Positions 50,626 to 61,436 of a DNA stretch of 64,000 nucleotides are shown in pieces. Origin of the DNA: Lactarius indigo (taxonomy: Eukaryota; Basidiomycota; Agaricomycetes; Russulales; Russulaceae). The position numbers and the translations under genes were made by a program. Where the stretch lies: NCBI GenBank assembly GCA_025766275.1, contig JAFKAC010000004.1, positions 2,294,001 to 2,358,000 of the forward strand. The letters run 5' to 3'. A model generated the notes under the pieces. The model saw only the letters and a program-made list of their open reading frames with translations. It ran no database searches and was not told the origin of the DNA. Position 1 is the first letter of the stretch; every line of letters begins with the position of its first letter.

Positions 50626-52594
50626 CCCCTAACATTGCTGCAGAACAAGGCACAAAGCATTCTCAGAAATCGTGAACCACAGAATGAGGCGATCGATCTC
50701 CTCTGTAACCAGAACTGTGCGCGTAACAGTCCCCGAGCAGACATGTAGCACACCAACATCCAGTCCAGACGAGACTGAATATCACCAACAAAATCTGAAA
50801 CCCTGTTGCTGCTGGACAAGGCGTGACACATCCCCACAAAACCCACTCCGACATACATGAGGGATAACCTTAGACAACCAGTGTATCACATGAATGATGA
50901 TGGACAACCTTAGACAACATCGAGAAACCGCTGGACAAGACGAAAAGCATCCTGCAAACCAAAGCACCACGGATAACTTGAGACAGCACGCATATATTGA
51001 GCCAGCTAATGGACACGGAGTACAGTGTGTGATGGATAACTCAGAACCACCATCTTTCACCAATGAAAGAATTGACTCAACACCCCCGGACCACGTGATG
51101 TACGGTGCAAATGAATGATCTATGGAACAGATCAGTATAACACAAACGACTCATGGAATGAAACAACTTGAAGATACAGGAGTTGAAGCAAACAAACTCC
51201 ACGCCAGATGAGTTGAGCACACCGACATAGATTCAAGCGATATCCACAAAGGAATGCAAATGACAGGGCACAGAACCCAGTGCCACAAAAAAGGCTGATG
51301 AACCCCTGAGATTGATTACGAGCCTGGACAGGAGGAGCGAACAAGTAATAACAAAACAGACAACATCAGATCGCCAAGTGATGAACAACAGGAGAATAAG
51401 TCACAAGGAGACAACTCATGAAAGCAACGACACGGAACCCAAGGACCTAATAGCAAAGAGGAGGTCACTTGAACCCCAAACAAGACTCAACAACAAAAAG
51501 AGAACGAACCCACAGGGAAATTACTCAGAGACAACGTGAACATGGTCAACTGGTGTCAACAAAAGCACGACAGAACCGGAATGGAATCACGCACCTATGA
51601 GCACAACTCGACATACATCATCAACACAGGAGAATTGATGACACATAGTCACCCCAGATCCACGAGCTTTAAAATGAGATCGATTACTTATCAGACAGAA
51701 GTACGACAGGAACCTCAATCAGAAACCCCAATGGGAGGTAGTGAAATGAGAACCAAAAACTCCCATGACCACGAGTCAATAGAAACAGTCATTAAAAACG
51801 CAACAACTACAACAAGGAGGTATCTGTTATGTGAGGACACACCGAATACCCGGAAAACAAATATTGATAACTTGGATGACACATCAGAGAATTGTCCTCT
51901 AAACATGGAGGAACAGACTTCAAACCAGTATGCATGCATTAGCCAAGTTGAAGCCCATGTGGAACCACTACACGAGGAGATGCACCGAACAATGTACACA
52001 AACCAGCTAAGTTGAAGCCCATGTGAGACCGTTACATGTGGAGACGCACTGGATAACACAAGTATCAACCAGATAAGACGAAGCCCATACCAACAAAGCA
52101 TACGAGGAGATGCACTGAATGATCAAAGAATAAGTGGAACCCCATACAATATAAACACACGAAACGCACCAGATGACTGTATCACAACACCCATTGAGGG
52201 GATGAGAATGAACAGAGACGAACTACGTTTCAAGGGATTCGAAAGCGAACTCCCACCAAAAATAGTGTCATGATCCCCATGAGGCAACCGCACCGAGTCG
52301 GGAACAGCCAAAGACGTCACCAGACCCATACCAAAAAAACCCATGACGCAAGAAACGTCAAGACATGAGCAATGTCAACAGGAAAGACAACACTTCCAGT
52401 GTCTAGGACGAGACATCAAATTCGCGAATATCCAATCAAACAAATGTCAATGAGAACAGATCGCAACCAAAATTCGAAGAATGGACATCATTACTAGGTG
52501 AAAAATAATCACATGAATGATAAAGGGCGATGAGCCCTCCCTGAAACAAATAACGGCCAAGCTCCAGAGTATGGATGTTGCTGTGTGACAAAAA
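50626..52594 (+). pseudogene. Gypsy-D gag-equivalent region, unrecognisable
   Basis: About 2 kb with open stretches such as 51536-52015 (159 codons) separated by stops, many TGA. Composition is rich in Lys, Thr, Asn, Gln and His. I find no capsid-like motif or CCHC knuckle. Its position between PBS and protease remnant is where gag should be. Confidence 0.5.
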
Positions 52595-55500
52595 ATGATA
52601 TCACGACTCATAGAAAGATTGGAAGATGAACAAGAGGACAAAAACGTCGAAATCAATGGAAATACATTGACTAAAGCAATCACAACGTACGAAAAACTCC
52701 ACCACGACACAGTGGCAATGCTTGACTTAGGAACTGTGGACAGATTCACCAATCATGGAAGGGAGGGGAAATTGAACCTCAAACTAAAACTCGGCGAACT
52801 TTGCCCCACCGTCAGTACAAGCAAAGTATCGAACCAACGAGATGACATGACCTTCGCGTGCCAAGAAACGACCCAATACAGGTCACCCACCTATACCATA
52901 CCTCCATGCGCCATGAATATAAGGTAAATTCAATCGGCAATCAGCCGGAACAACAAAGAAATGCCTGAAGTGGAGCGGCACATCACATTGCAACGAGGCA
53001 CCAGGGTCGACACTGTCGCACAGCAGACAATGGAACAACGTCAGGAGAGGAAAAGAAGAAAGTCGTTAAGAAAGTGTTATGCAGACCAGACAATGATGCC
53101 ACCAGAAGGAACCGAATGGAAGTTCCCACCACAACGAACTGACGATCATGTGACCACATCAGCACCCAATAAACCAACGATCACATTGAACAAAATATAT
53201 TCGCTAAACGAGTTCAAATGCTTGGACGATTCTATGACGGAATGCCTCGTGAAAGAATGTCTTCACAAATCTCGGTCACTCCTCTTCTGTTTAGGAATGA
53301 AAGGTGAAAAACAACAACTGAGATACAAACCACTGAAACAATTAACAACATGGAATGTGTGTGCAATCCTACTAATTCCAGACGTCCTAGACCAGCTGAC
53401 CAACAAAATGCTCTTTACTGCGTTCGACACATGTCAAATGTATGCTGTCACCTGGGGTCAGAATAGAAAACAATGCCAGGTTACAACTAAAGAACCAGTG
53501 AGACCAACAATTATGCCCTCTTGGTTAACCAATTCTCCAGCAAGCCTCCAAACAAATGTCAAACCACGTCTCCCATTCCGTACCTCAAACTTACCCAATA
53601 GAACTGTTCACTTCTTTGGGCGACATGTCAATTTTGATCATTCCCAGCTACGTGCGCCACAAACTGCTCTGTGTCTTGATATGAACAAATTGGACTACTT
53701 CAGTCAACAAAGTCAATCACAAACACTCTCTACCATCGAACAAATTTGCTGTACCCTTGGGACTCTCGGACGTCAACAACTATCTACTCTATGATACGCC
53801 AAACCTGCCCGACCTCTTATGCAAAAGACCAACCCCTTTTCATACATGACGAAGCACGCTACAATGCTTGACATCCTTCTCACCATTGCCTGCTCGTGCC
53901 CCATACGCCAACAAACAGGCGCCTTGCGGTACGATACCAACACCACCCTTACACAGTTCAACAGTTGAGAGGAAACACCGACCATCGACTACTTTCCACC
54001 AATACCCTCCCCCATCAATCGTAACCACTACGTGCACAATCACAAACTCTTTGCACTAATACATACTCTTGCACACTGGCAATGTCTGCTCGACAACACA
54101 TGGTACCCAGTCACCATCCTGACAAACTACAACCTTCAACATTGTCATGTCTGTGACACACACCTTCATACTGCTACCCTTTCTCGCCACCCAGTCCTTA
54201 CTTCACCAATACCAACATTTTTCCTGTTGTCATTCTGCCCTTGTTGCACCTCCTCACAGCTGCCCAAGACCACCACATCCGGCAATCGTCCCCTCCACCA
54301 CCCAGCACATGTCGCTGCCGACCCTCAGTCCTACAATGACCATCTTGTGATTGCAGATGATCCCCTTCTGAGGAGGGGGGTAATTCAGTCACTTCACGAC
54401 TCAATCACCATGAAACACCCAGACAAGAACAAAAAACCGCTTACCCTTTGATGACATCCTATGAAAACAGAAGCCACTAAGCATAACACAGGATGTCTGA
54501 TACACCAGGGAAACAAAAATCTCCCTAAATTACCCTGCACACCCTTGTCATCCATCGACCCGCGACAAGGTACACCCTGTTTCAACACATTCATCCAGGA
54601 CTTCAACACAAAGACCTCCAAGTCTCTTGATTTTGTTACTACCACCAATCAAAGACGTTCCAAAATCAGGGTCATCATACTGACAAAAGAAAACTGTGGC
54701 ATCGAAAGAATGACTAACGTGTTCAGCAGCTGTATGCCACCACGCTACGGACTGCTGAACAAGATACCGTCCAAACAAAACCTACACATTACCACCATAC
54801 TCACACGCATCCCCTACACTCCACCAAACATCAACCAGAATAATAATTCAAAGTATCGTTCGTGTGCCAACAGTCGACCAAAAGATCTGAATCAATGACA
54901 AATGCAATATCTCAATGCTCATGCCAACCCGCAACGGTATAACAAACGTACAACACAGCTACTGGTAATGCAATCCACCCATGACACACAACCGTCTAAA
55001 GAGACAACACGGTCCCCATATGGGATACTCATGAGGTCCACACCCTCAACACGTCAGCAGACACCCATCATCTCACGAACAAGCGACAAACGTCTCACCA
55101 TGCGGAACACACTCCACAGAGATCTCTCATTGATTATAGCAAGTAGAAAAGGATCGATCAGAAATCACCAAACAACACATGGCGAACTCACGCCACAACC
55201 ATGTAAACCATCTCATGTTCCAGATAAGACACGTTCACTGAAACTGGAGAAGGCCCACAACATGTTCTATGAGGAATTGATCATCCCCAATTGTACAATC
55301 AATACCATCAGAAGCCAAAAGGTACAATCCCCGCTCCAATCAACCTCAGAAAACACCAAATGAAATAATGAGTGAATCTCTGGCCATCAACCACGAGACA
55401 AGAAGAGGATGCTGCAAATTCAGATGCCCTGGGAATGTTGAACCACTGTGCACCAGGAAACCGTAGACGGTGTCTGTATGTCAGCATGGTTTGTACAGTA

Positions 55501-55720
55501 TAAGAGACAAGTACAGTTGACCATCAAACCCACCACCTTGAGTTCCCCACTAATGGATGAGCACCGCTCACAGTCTCTAACCATTACAGCAGAACAGGTC
55601 CCCCGTCAATGGACTTTTGAACCAGAAACCCTCACACCTCTTCCCATCAACACCACTTGGCCCATCTGCCCGTCACTTCAGCATCCACCTCCTGGCCCTA
55701 CAGCAAGTGGGACGGAATGA
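52595..55720 (+). pseudogene. Gypsy-D pol, collinear but catalytically dead
   Basis: Protease remnant near 52720 with DLGTVDRF where Gypsy-3 has DSGASDNF. 52961-53794 (277 codons without stop) aligns with RT from the PPE-DDHV start through LTNSP, but WGYNN, FFFLKKKDG and YMDD are replaced (FGRH at the YMDD position). RNase H is not recognisable. Integrase 54350-54900 keeps RRGVIQSLHD and a GLL-K piece, but the TD and SD catalytic positions have changed (TNQRRSK, IPSKQN). 54902-55363 covers the integrase end. Divergence from Gypsy-3 is far greater than the LTR divergence. Confidence 0.7.
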
Positions 55721-55822
55721 CCAGTCTCCATCCTCAATGATGATGCTAACAAAATAACTACCGACATTGGAGGCAAGCCATTGCCGACCCAGATCGATCA
55801 ACAAACTACGACTCTCAAGTGA

Positions 55823-56635
55823 CACCACCTGTACGACCTTCCGGGTGCAGATGCCATATTTACAACAAATGACTATGGGTTTCACATCCACAGTTATTTC
55901 TTCATACACAAGTCACCACATTTCCGACAACTTTGGGGAATCCCCAGATTGAGCCTTGAAAAACCCATCCAAGTAGTAGACGAAGGACCGGTCCCAGTCA
56001 GGACTGACGTCATTGAAGTATACCACATTGACCTTGACGATGTGACATCTGAGGAACTCACGCTACTCTTGTGGGTTTTCTATAACCCGACACATTCAGT
56101 CTACAAGGCTACCACATGGGAATGGACGCTAATCCTCCAATTAGCACAAAAGTGGGAATTAACTGCAGTCGAAGCACTATGCTGGAGAGAGCTTCTAAAT
56201 AATGACATCATTACTTGCTCTCATTTACAGGTACCACGCAACCGATCTCCTTGTATGAACAATGGAGTTCGTCACCTTCATTGTCCACAAATGGTCCATG
56301 CACAACCAACCACCTCCAACGAATCAGAACCTGAAGTACGACAGTGTCCACCAGTCATAATCGACCTCATTGGAGATCACAACCCAATGCCAGCACAAGG
56401 ACAACGTAACGACCACCGAGGCACACAAACTGACACTTACCATTGCTGCTATTGCCAAGGTATCGGACATACCAAGGCCTTCTGTCACCAACCCCATGCT
56501 CGGTGTACCCCGCAGCAACACTGTGCCATTCCACCTCGTCACCCTTATTACAGTCTCCACTGTCCGACGTCAGTGACTTCACCTACTAACAAACACACCT
56601 GTACATGGGTACACGACTTGCGCTCTCCAGCCTGA
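55823..56635 (+). CDS. Gypsy-D ORF3: BTB/POZ domain plus CCHC zinc module
   Basis: 270 open codons after an in-frame TGA at 55820-55822; the first in-frame start is uncertain, no ATG precedes the domain. Residues 2-127 resemble the fungal BTB/POZ fold: GADAIFTTNDYGFHIHSYFF, SPHFRQLWG, then DDVTSEELTLLLWVFYNP and EWTLILQLAQKWELTAVEAL. BTB domains dimerise and recruit partners such as cullins or repressors. The C-terminal part has a CCHC knuckle C208/C211/H216/C221 (56444-56485), then PHA-x-C228-x5-C234 and a His/Cys end, the same order as in Gypsy-3 ORF3. All zinc ligands are intact although pol is dead. Capture of a host BTB exon is inferred. Confidence 0.72.
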   Translation, partial: HHLYDLPGADAIFTTNDYGFHIHSYFFIHKSPHFRQLWGIPRLSLEKPIQVVDEGPVPVRTDVIEVYHIDLDDVTSEELTLLLWVFYNPTHSVYKATTWEWTLILQLAQKWELTAVEALCWRELLNNDIITCSHLQVPRNRSPCMNNGVRHLHCPQMVHAQPTTSNESEPEVRQCPPVIIDLIGDHNPMPAQGQRNDHRGTQTDTYHCCYCQGIGHTKAFCHQPHARCTPQQHCAIPPRHPYYSLHCPTSVTSPTNKHTCTWVHDLRSPA

Positions 56636-56794
56636 GCAATCCAACCGACCACACACCCTCAACACTATTGACACTGTACCGCCATTGACAACCAACCAGT
56701 GGATGACTATGAATACCCCTACAACATCGATTGGGAGGCCACCAATCGAAGCCCTTAAGACATTTGTGGACAAATGAACCTAGAAGGGGGGCTA

Positions 56795-57202
56795 TGTCAC
56801 GGTCACGTGACATCGTGACTATCGGTCACGCATTACGTCGTGCCAGCAAAGTAGCAAATGAAGTATGACACCAGAGTTTCGGAATAGCACAACTGACAGT
56901 GCTAAGGAGCACGCCTTGTGGTGCTCCTCAAGAAAATAGTCATGAAAACCAATAGTCTGTAGGAGTATAAGTAGTAGCTGTCTGAGTAGTACTTTTGGTT
57001 GTCTACTCTTAGTCCATTGAATCCAATCTACAGTTGCCTTGACATCCCTTGCCTGAATTCCCCTCTCTTGTGCAATTGCCTTTGGCTTGAGCCACGATAA
57101 TCCCCGACTTTGATTTAGTCATTGACTAAATCCCAACCCTACTTGCCCTTGCCTTGGGCCCAAACTCAAACACGTCATGGATGGTCTGTTGGAACCGTGA
57201 CA
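56795..57202 (+). repeat. Gypsy-D 3' LTR
   Basis: 408 bp, preceded by the purine tract AGAAGGGGGG (56783-56791). It begins with the intact near-palindrome around CACGTG. Confidence 0.93.
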
Positions 57203-57212
57203 ATCTGTGACA
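57203..57212 (-). repeat. Solo LTR-C copy 2, terminal piece
   Basis: Second TSD copy ATCTG of Gypsy-D followed by TGACA, the last five bases of LTR-C. Confidence 0.75.
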
Positions 57213-57397
57213 CTAAGTGTGCTTCCACTTCAACTTACCAAGGGTCAAGCCTCTATCACCTAGTTGCTGTGGCTGTGTGCTATTGAGCCCCTGTTCAGCT
57301 TGCATTGGGTTGACATGTGGTCCCCATTTGCCTGTCACTTGCTAAGTCATTTACGCCATCACAAGTCCAAGTCAGACTAACACCTGTGGAGCATAAC
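57213..57397 (+). repeat. Solo LTR-A copy 2, right segment
   Basis: Begins with CTAAG (LTR-C TSD) and ends GCATAAC(A). Together with 49116-49444 it makes about 509 bp, close to the 507 bp of copy 1. Confidence 0.85.
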
Positions 57398-57402
57398 ATA
57401 AC

Positions 57403-57529
57403 TGTATTGTACATGTGATTCTTCTGTCAGTCCATGACTAATTACTCCTTACTATTGGAGTCACCATCAATAAGCAAGGGTCCACATCCAATATGTAACA
57501 TGAGGAGAAACATGCATTTGATGAAGGAT
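57403..57529. other. Unresolved junction sequence
   Basis: About 130 bp after solo LTR-A. It may be the remaining U3 of the minus-strand LTR at 48778 or the protease end of the next pol fragment. No gene or clear repeat match. Confidence 0.3.
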
Positions 57530-58283
57530 GCTGAATCAGGGCAACTGCCACTGATCTTGCCATTGCAGCACAACAATACATGACCAAGGTGGAACTTCCA
57601 CCAGAATACCAAGAGTTTAGCAAGCTCTTCAGTGAAGCAGCCTCTGACCACTTCCCACCAAGCAGGCCTTGGGATCATGCTATAGAATTCAAACCTGGGA
57701 CTGCCAACACCATCAACTGTAAAATATACCCATGACACAAGAAGACAAGAAGCTGTGGGAATGGACAGACAAACAACTCAAGAAAGGGTATATATGTCCC
57801 TCTAAATCTCTATATGCCTCATCCTTCTTTTTCATTAAAAAGAAGGATGGAAAACTATGCCTGATACAGAACTATTGCTGCATCAATGCTGTCACCATAC
57901 ACAATCAATACCCTCTTCCCCTCATCTCCAACCCTATCACTGACCTTAGCAATGGCCACATCTACACAAAGCTTGACATTAGATGGGGATACAACAATAT
58001 GCACATCAAAGAAGGGGATGAAGAAAAGGCAGCATTCAAAACATGCTACAGATTATTTGAACCAATGGTGATGTTCTTTGGCTTAACTAACTCCCCAGTG
58101 ACATTCCAGACTATGATAAACTTCATCTTCAGGGACATTATTGCCAAGCATGAAGCATGTGGGACTGTCATACAGGTTTACATGGATGACATCAGCATCA
58201 CAACAGGACTCAAACACTCACTCCAGGACCATGTAGAAGCTGTTAGAGATGTTCTACATGTCTCAGTGGAGCATGATCTACAC
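57530..58283 (+). pseudogene. Gypsy-1-like RT fragment
   Basis: Plus-strand pol piece from the protease-RT linker (ATATDLAIAAQQ) through RT with PPSRPWDHAIEF, FFFIKKKDG, WGYNN and VYMDDISI. The insertion IAKHEACGT before YMDD is specific to the Gypsy-1 lineage. A stop at 57733 and other changes break it. It ends where the LTR-A of Gypsy-G begins. Confidence 0.85.
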
Positions 58284-58354
58284 TGTTACAGTATGTGTTT
58301 CAGACTCTGTGGTAGATGACTCATAACTGGTTACAACTATGGTCTGAGTATTAG
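58284..58354 (+). repeat. Gypsy-G LTR-A, left segment
   Basis: Starts TGTTACAGTATG. It ends in ATTAG, the target site of LTR-B copy 10. Confidence 0.85.
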
Positions 58355-58954
58355 TGATGAACAGTACACATAGAACTATACTCACAGTGGACTAGGGAAC
58401 TGTGGTGAGATATAGAGGTGACTGGAAGCAGAGGTGAACAGGGGAGTCTTGCAGGTAAAGCAGGAGGAGTCTGGCACACAACAGAGTGAGAACTGATAAA
58501 TAGTATTACAGAGGGGTGACTTTACCTGGCACACAACAGAGTGAGAACTGATGTGGACCAGGGTGTACAGAGTACTCTACTTATACTATACAGAGGTGTG
58601 ACACTAGTACAAGGACAGTAATATAGAGTCACACAATACAAGGAGTGTTGTTCTACAAGAGGAATGTACTAAAGGGGAATTAGGCAACCAAAACAAAGAA
58701 AGTCTAGACAAGTATGATATCATAGTGACATCACAATAAAGATAACGCCACAAAGAGAACAAAGGATGGAGTACAATGAAATGTCCAGAGTGTTCTACAT
58801 GATGTCATTGTACATGATGTCATAGATAAGCTAAGAAGTCTGAGATTGTACAGATCATATAATCTAATCTACAGGTCCAATATATCTTATCTAAAGCAGT
58901 CCATATCTGCAAGTCCTTTAGAGCCACTAAGTGCACACAGGCTACTTATCAACA
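58355..58954 (-). repeat. Solo LTR-B copy 10
   Basis: 600 bp, minus orientation, perfect TSD ATTAG (58350-58354 and 58955-58959), two CATCAGTTC-type units. Confidence 0.93.
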
Positions 58955-59386
58955 ATTAGTTGTGGACCTTTACATTTACATCAGTCAGCAGTAGTATCAC
59001 ATGGTTGTGGCTATTGCATGACTCATTCCTAGGATAGCTGTAGTAGGGTTCAAGCTACTTATGCTATTAGTTCTCCATAGTTCTAGCAACACTTCAAAGC
59101 CCGTGTGTATTTGTATAAGTATTAGTTGTGAAAAACCAAGAGTCCTCATCTTGGTCTTCTTCAATCCACCATTCAAACTCACCTTCTGCCTGACTCTAAG
59201 TCAGTGAACTTCTGCTTTGACTTACCAAGGGTTGAGCCTCTTTATCTCTTTGCTGTGGATGTGTTGCCATACAGGCCCCTGTTTAGCTTGCATCATGTTG
59301 ACACATGGTCCACATTTGCCCTACTTTGCTAAGTTGTCACCACCTATCACAAGTCCAAGTTGGACTAACACCCATGGAGCATAAGA
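58955..59386 (+). repeat. Gypsy-G LTR-A, right segment
   Basis: Contains TATAAGTA at 59114 and ATCTTGGTCTT at 59148-59158 (34 nt apart). The end is decayed to ATAAGA. Confidence 0.85.
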
Positions 59387-59388
59387 TT

Positions 59389-59399
59389 AAGACCAAGAT
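59389..59399 (+). other. Gypsy-G self-priming PBS
   Basis: AAGACCAAGAT, exact complement of 59148-59158, same position as in Gypsy-1. Confidence 0.78.
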
Positions 59400-59407
59400 C
59401 CTTCATC

Positions 59408-59641
59408 ATGGTGGTCACAACAAGAGATCAGTGGACATCTTTCCACCCATATTCCCTCCAACGATAAGGAGATTGCAATATACCTATCATATTCCTGGGA
59501 GCTGCCCAGCAGAGAGAACAAGACATCAAAACTGGATATGTTGTGGAATTTAATGGACCAAGCCATTATTGGCCTGTTGAGTTCAATTTTGATCATCTGT
59601 GTTGGACAGAGGTTATGTGGAACCCAATAGATCATTGCTGG
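59408..59641 (+). pseudogene. Gypsy-G gag, N-terminal segment
   Basis: ATG 59408 aligns with the GTG start of Gypsy-1 Gag (VTTRDQWTSF follows in both). It continues with VEFNGPSHYWPVEFNFDHLC up to NPIDHCW, with a stop after SLQR. It is cut by LTR-B copy 11. Confidence 0.82.
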
Positions 59642-60255
59642 TACATATAAGTGACCCTTGCACACTTAGTGGCTTGTATGGACTGGACTTGCAGCATGGA
59701 CTGCTTTAGATTAGATATACAGGACTTGTAGATTAGATATTGATCTGTACAATCTCAGATACCTTGTATTTACTTATCTATGACATCACTGTACCATGAC
59801 ATCATGTGGACTCTGGACCTGTCATTGTACTATGCCTTTGTTCTCTCTTTAGTTCTATCCTTATTGTGATGTCATTATGATATCATCTTAGTCTGGACTT
59901 TCTTTGTTTTGTGCTCCTTGTTCTCCATCTGTATATTCCTTTTGTTCCACATGTAGAACAACATCTCTTGTACTCTGTGACCCTATGTTACTCTCCTTGT
60001 ACTAGTGTCACTCCTGTAAACAGTATAAGTAGTGTACCATGTACACTCCTGGTCCACATCAGTTCTCACTGCTCTGTGTGCCAGGTATGTCTTATTCCCT
60101 CCAATGTAATATCAGTTTGCACTGCTCTGTGTGCCAGACAACCTCACTTGTTTCACTTGCTTGCACCCCTGTTGCTGCTTCTCAGTCACCCTATCATATC
60201 TCACCACAGTCAACCTTGTCACTGTGAGTATGATCTCTTTGTGTACTGTTCATCA
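59642..60255 (+). repeat. LTR-B copy 11
   Basis: 614 bp, plus orientation. The outer start is decayed (TACATATAAG for TGTTGATAAG). It lies inside the gag of Gypsy-G; flanks GCTGG and GGACA do not give a clean TSD. Two CATCAGTTC-type units. Confidence 0.85.
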
Positions 60256-61080
60256 GGACATTGTCTGCCCAGCAGGAAGAAACTACAACTGTGACATTGA
60301 TGCACAAGAACTGCATAGTTGTGCAGACTACAGTCCTATTGATGGACAAGCAAGAGAATACAACACAGATGAAGGAGTAAGTGGGGAAGGAGAATCAGAA
60401 AGTCAGGAATCCCCCAGCAGAGGAAATACACCTGCAGAAGAAGTCAGCTTGGGAGCCATAGGAGAGCATCTCATCAGACAAGCTGAGTCATTGACTATCA
60501 CCCAACCAGAACCCAAAGTCATACACTTTTGATCCCCAGCCATAGCAATGGCTACTGCCAATATTACTTGTGAAGAAGAACAATTAGTAGCTGAGACTCT
60601 TGACTAGCTTGCACAAGAAGAACAACAGCACATACAACAAGAAGCCAAGGCCATATTGGCCCCCATCAATCCCCATACTGGTCATTGAATGACTGATGAC
60701 AACATTGCAATGCACTGTGCCATAGGGCCAGATCAACCAGACCTGCCTAGCATTAGAAGACCCCCCAGAGGACTACCTGGAGAAGGACGGCCTCCACATG
60801 GCAGAGGATTTGGAGGGTTCCCTGGAGGGTATCCTGGCTGCCTGGAGAAGGGCTACCAGGTGCAGTACCCCTACCTTCTCAAAACAACAAATTAGCTGGT
60901 GAAGCACCAACAGTATTTGATGGAGAACACAGCAAGGTTGAGGCATTCCTCACCCAGTGGCATGTCTACTGGGGCATGAATGTGGATGAAGGCATCATGT
61001 CTACACCCTACTGATGTCCTACTGTTCCTTTCTTACATCAAAGGACCCAATGTTAGCAAATGGGTTCTAGCCACGCTGAC
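60256..61080 (+). pseudogene. Gypsy-G gag, second segment
   Basis: It continues the Gag frame (VCPAGRNYNCDIDAQE), has acidic Ser/Glu-rich sequence, stops at 60531 (TGA where Gypsy-1 has CGA), 60606 and 60688, a Gly/Pro-rich part and QWHVYWGMN. It ends after LLFLSYIKG, cut by the Harbinger element. Confidence 0.8.
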
Positions 61081-61436
61081 ATTAGGGTCTTTCAAAGTTC
61101 CCTTATATCAGTCCATGATTGGAACCATTATTACGTTCATTAAGCCCAATTTTGGTGGAAATCTTGTGAAAATTGTGAAAAATAATGAAATAAAAATGGA
61201 CCAATAATGTCCAACTTTGAAACCCCCCCCCCCAAAAAAAATCAATAATGAGACCATAATGCATTCTTTGTGGTCTCTGGCAAACTTTTGGCAAGATCCA
61301 CCTTTTCAATCTCCACCTTGTTCATTGCATGGCTCCATCTGGCTCCATCTGCATCTACCTTGTGATCATGCCAACTGTTCCCCTTCACCACAAGCTGCTC
61401 AATGGCCTGGACGATATCGACCACTCATTCAAATGA

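Larger units (their letters stand above)
50207..57202 (+). mobile_element. Gypsy-D, non-autonomous gypsy carrying a BTB-zinc-knuckle gene
   Basis: 6996 bp with 408-bp LTRs (50207-50614 and 56795-57202) and TSD ATCCG/ATCTG (50202-50206, 57203-57207; one CpG change). The LTRs differ by about 4% by eye, mostly at CpG. The interior is collinear with Gypsy-3 Gag-Pol-ORF3, but pol catalytic residues are gone while ORF3 remains open. Ten of its plus-strand open stretches (starts 50672, 50894, 51536, 52595, 52961, 54032, 54461, 54902, 55448, 55949) share one reading frame. Confidence 0.9.
58284..61080 (+). mobile_element. Gypsy-G, 5' part of a decayed LTR-A element
   Basis: LTR-A (58284-59386, interrupted by LTR-B copy 10), PBS, and gag (interrupted by LTR-B copy 11). 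It shows that LTR-A is the LTR of a Gypsy-1 relative. Gag breaks off at 61080 where the Harbinger element starts. Confidence 0.82.

Noticed and set aside
7647..60255. CRISPR-like or satellite array from the many repeated blocks
   Set aside because: The repeats are dispersed, in both orientations, 500-620 bp long and bordered by TSDs.
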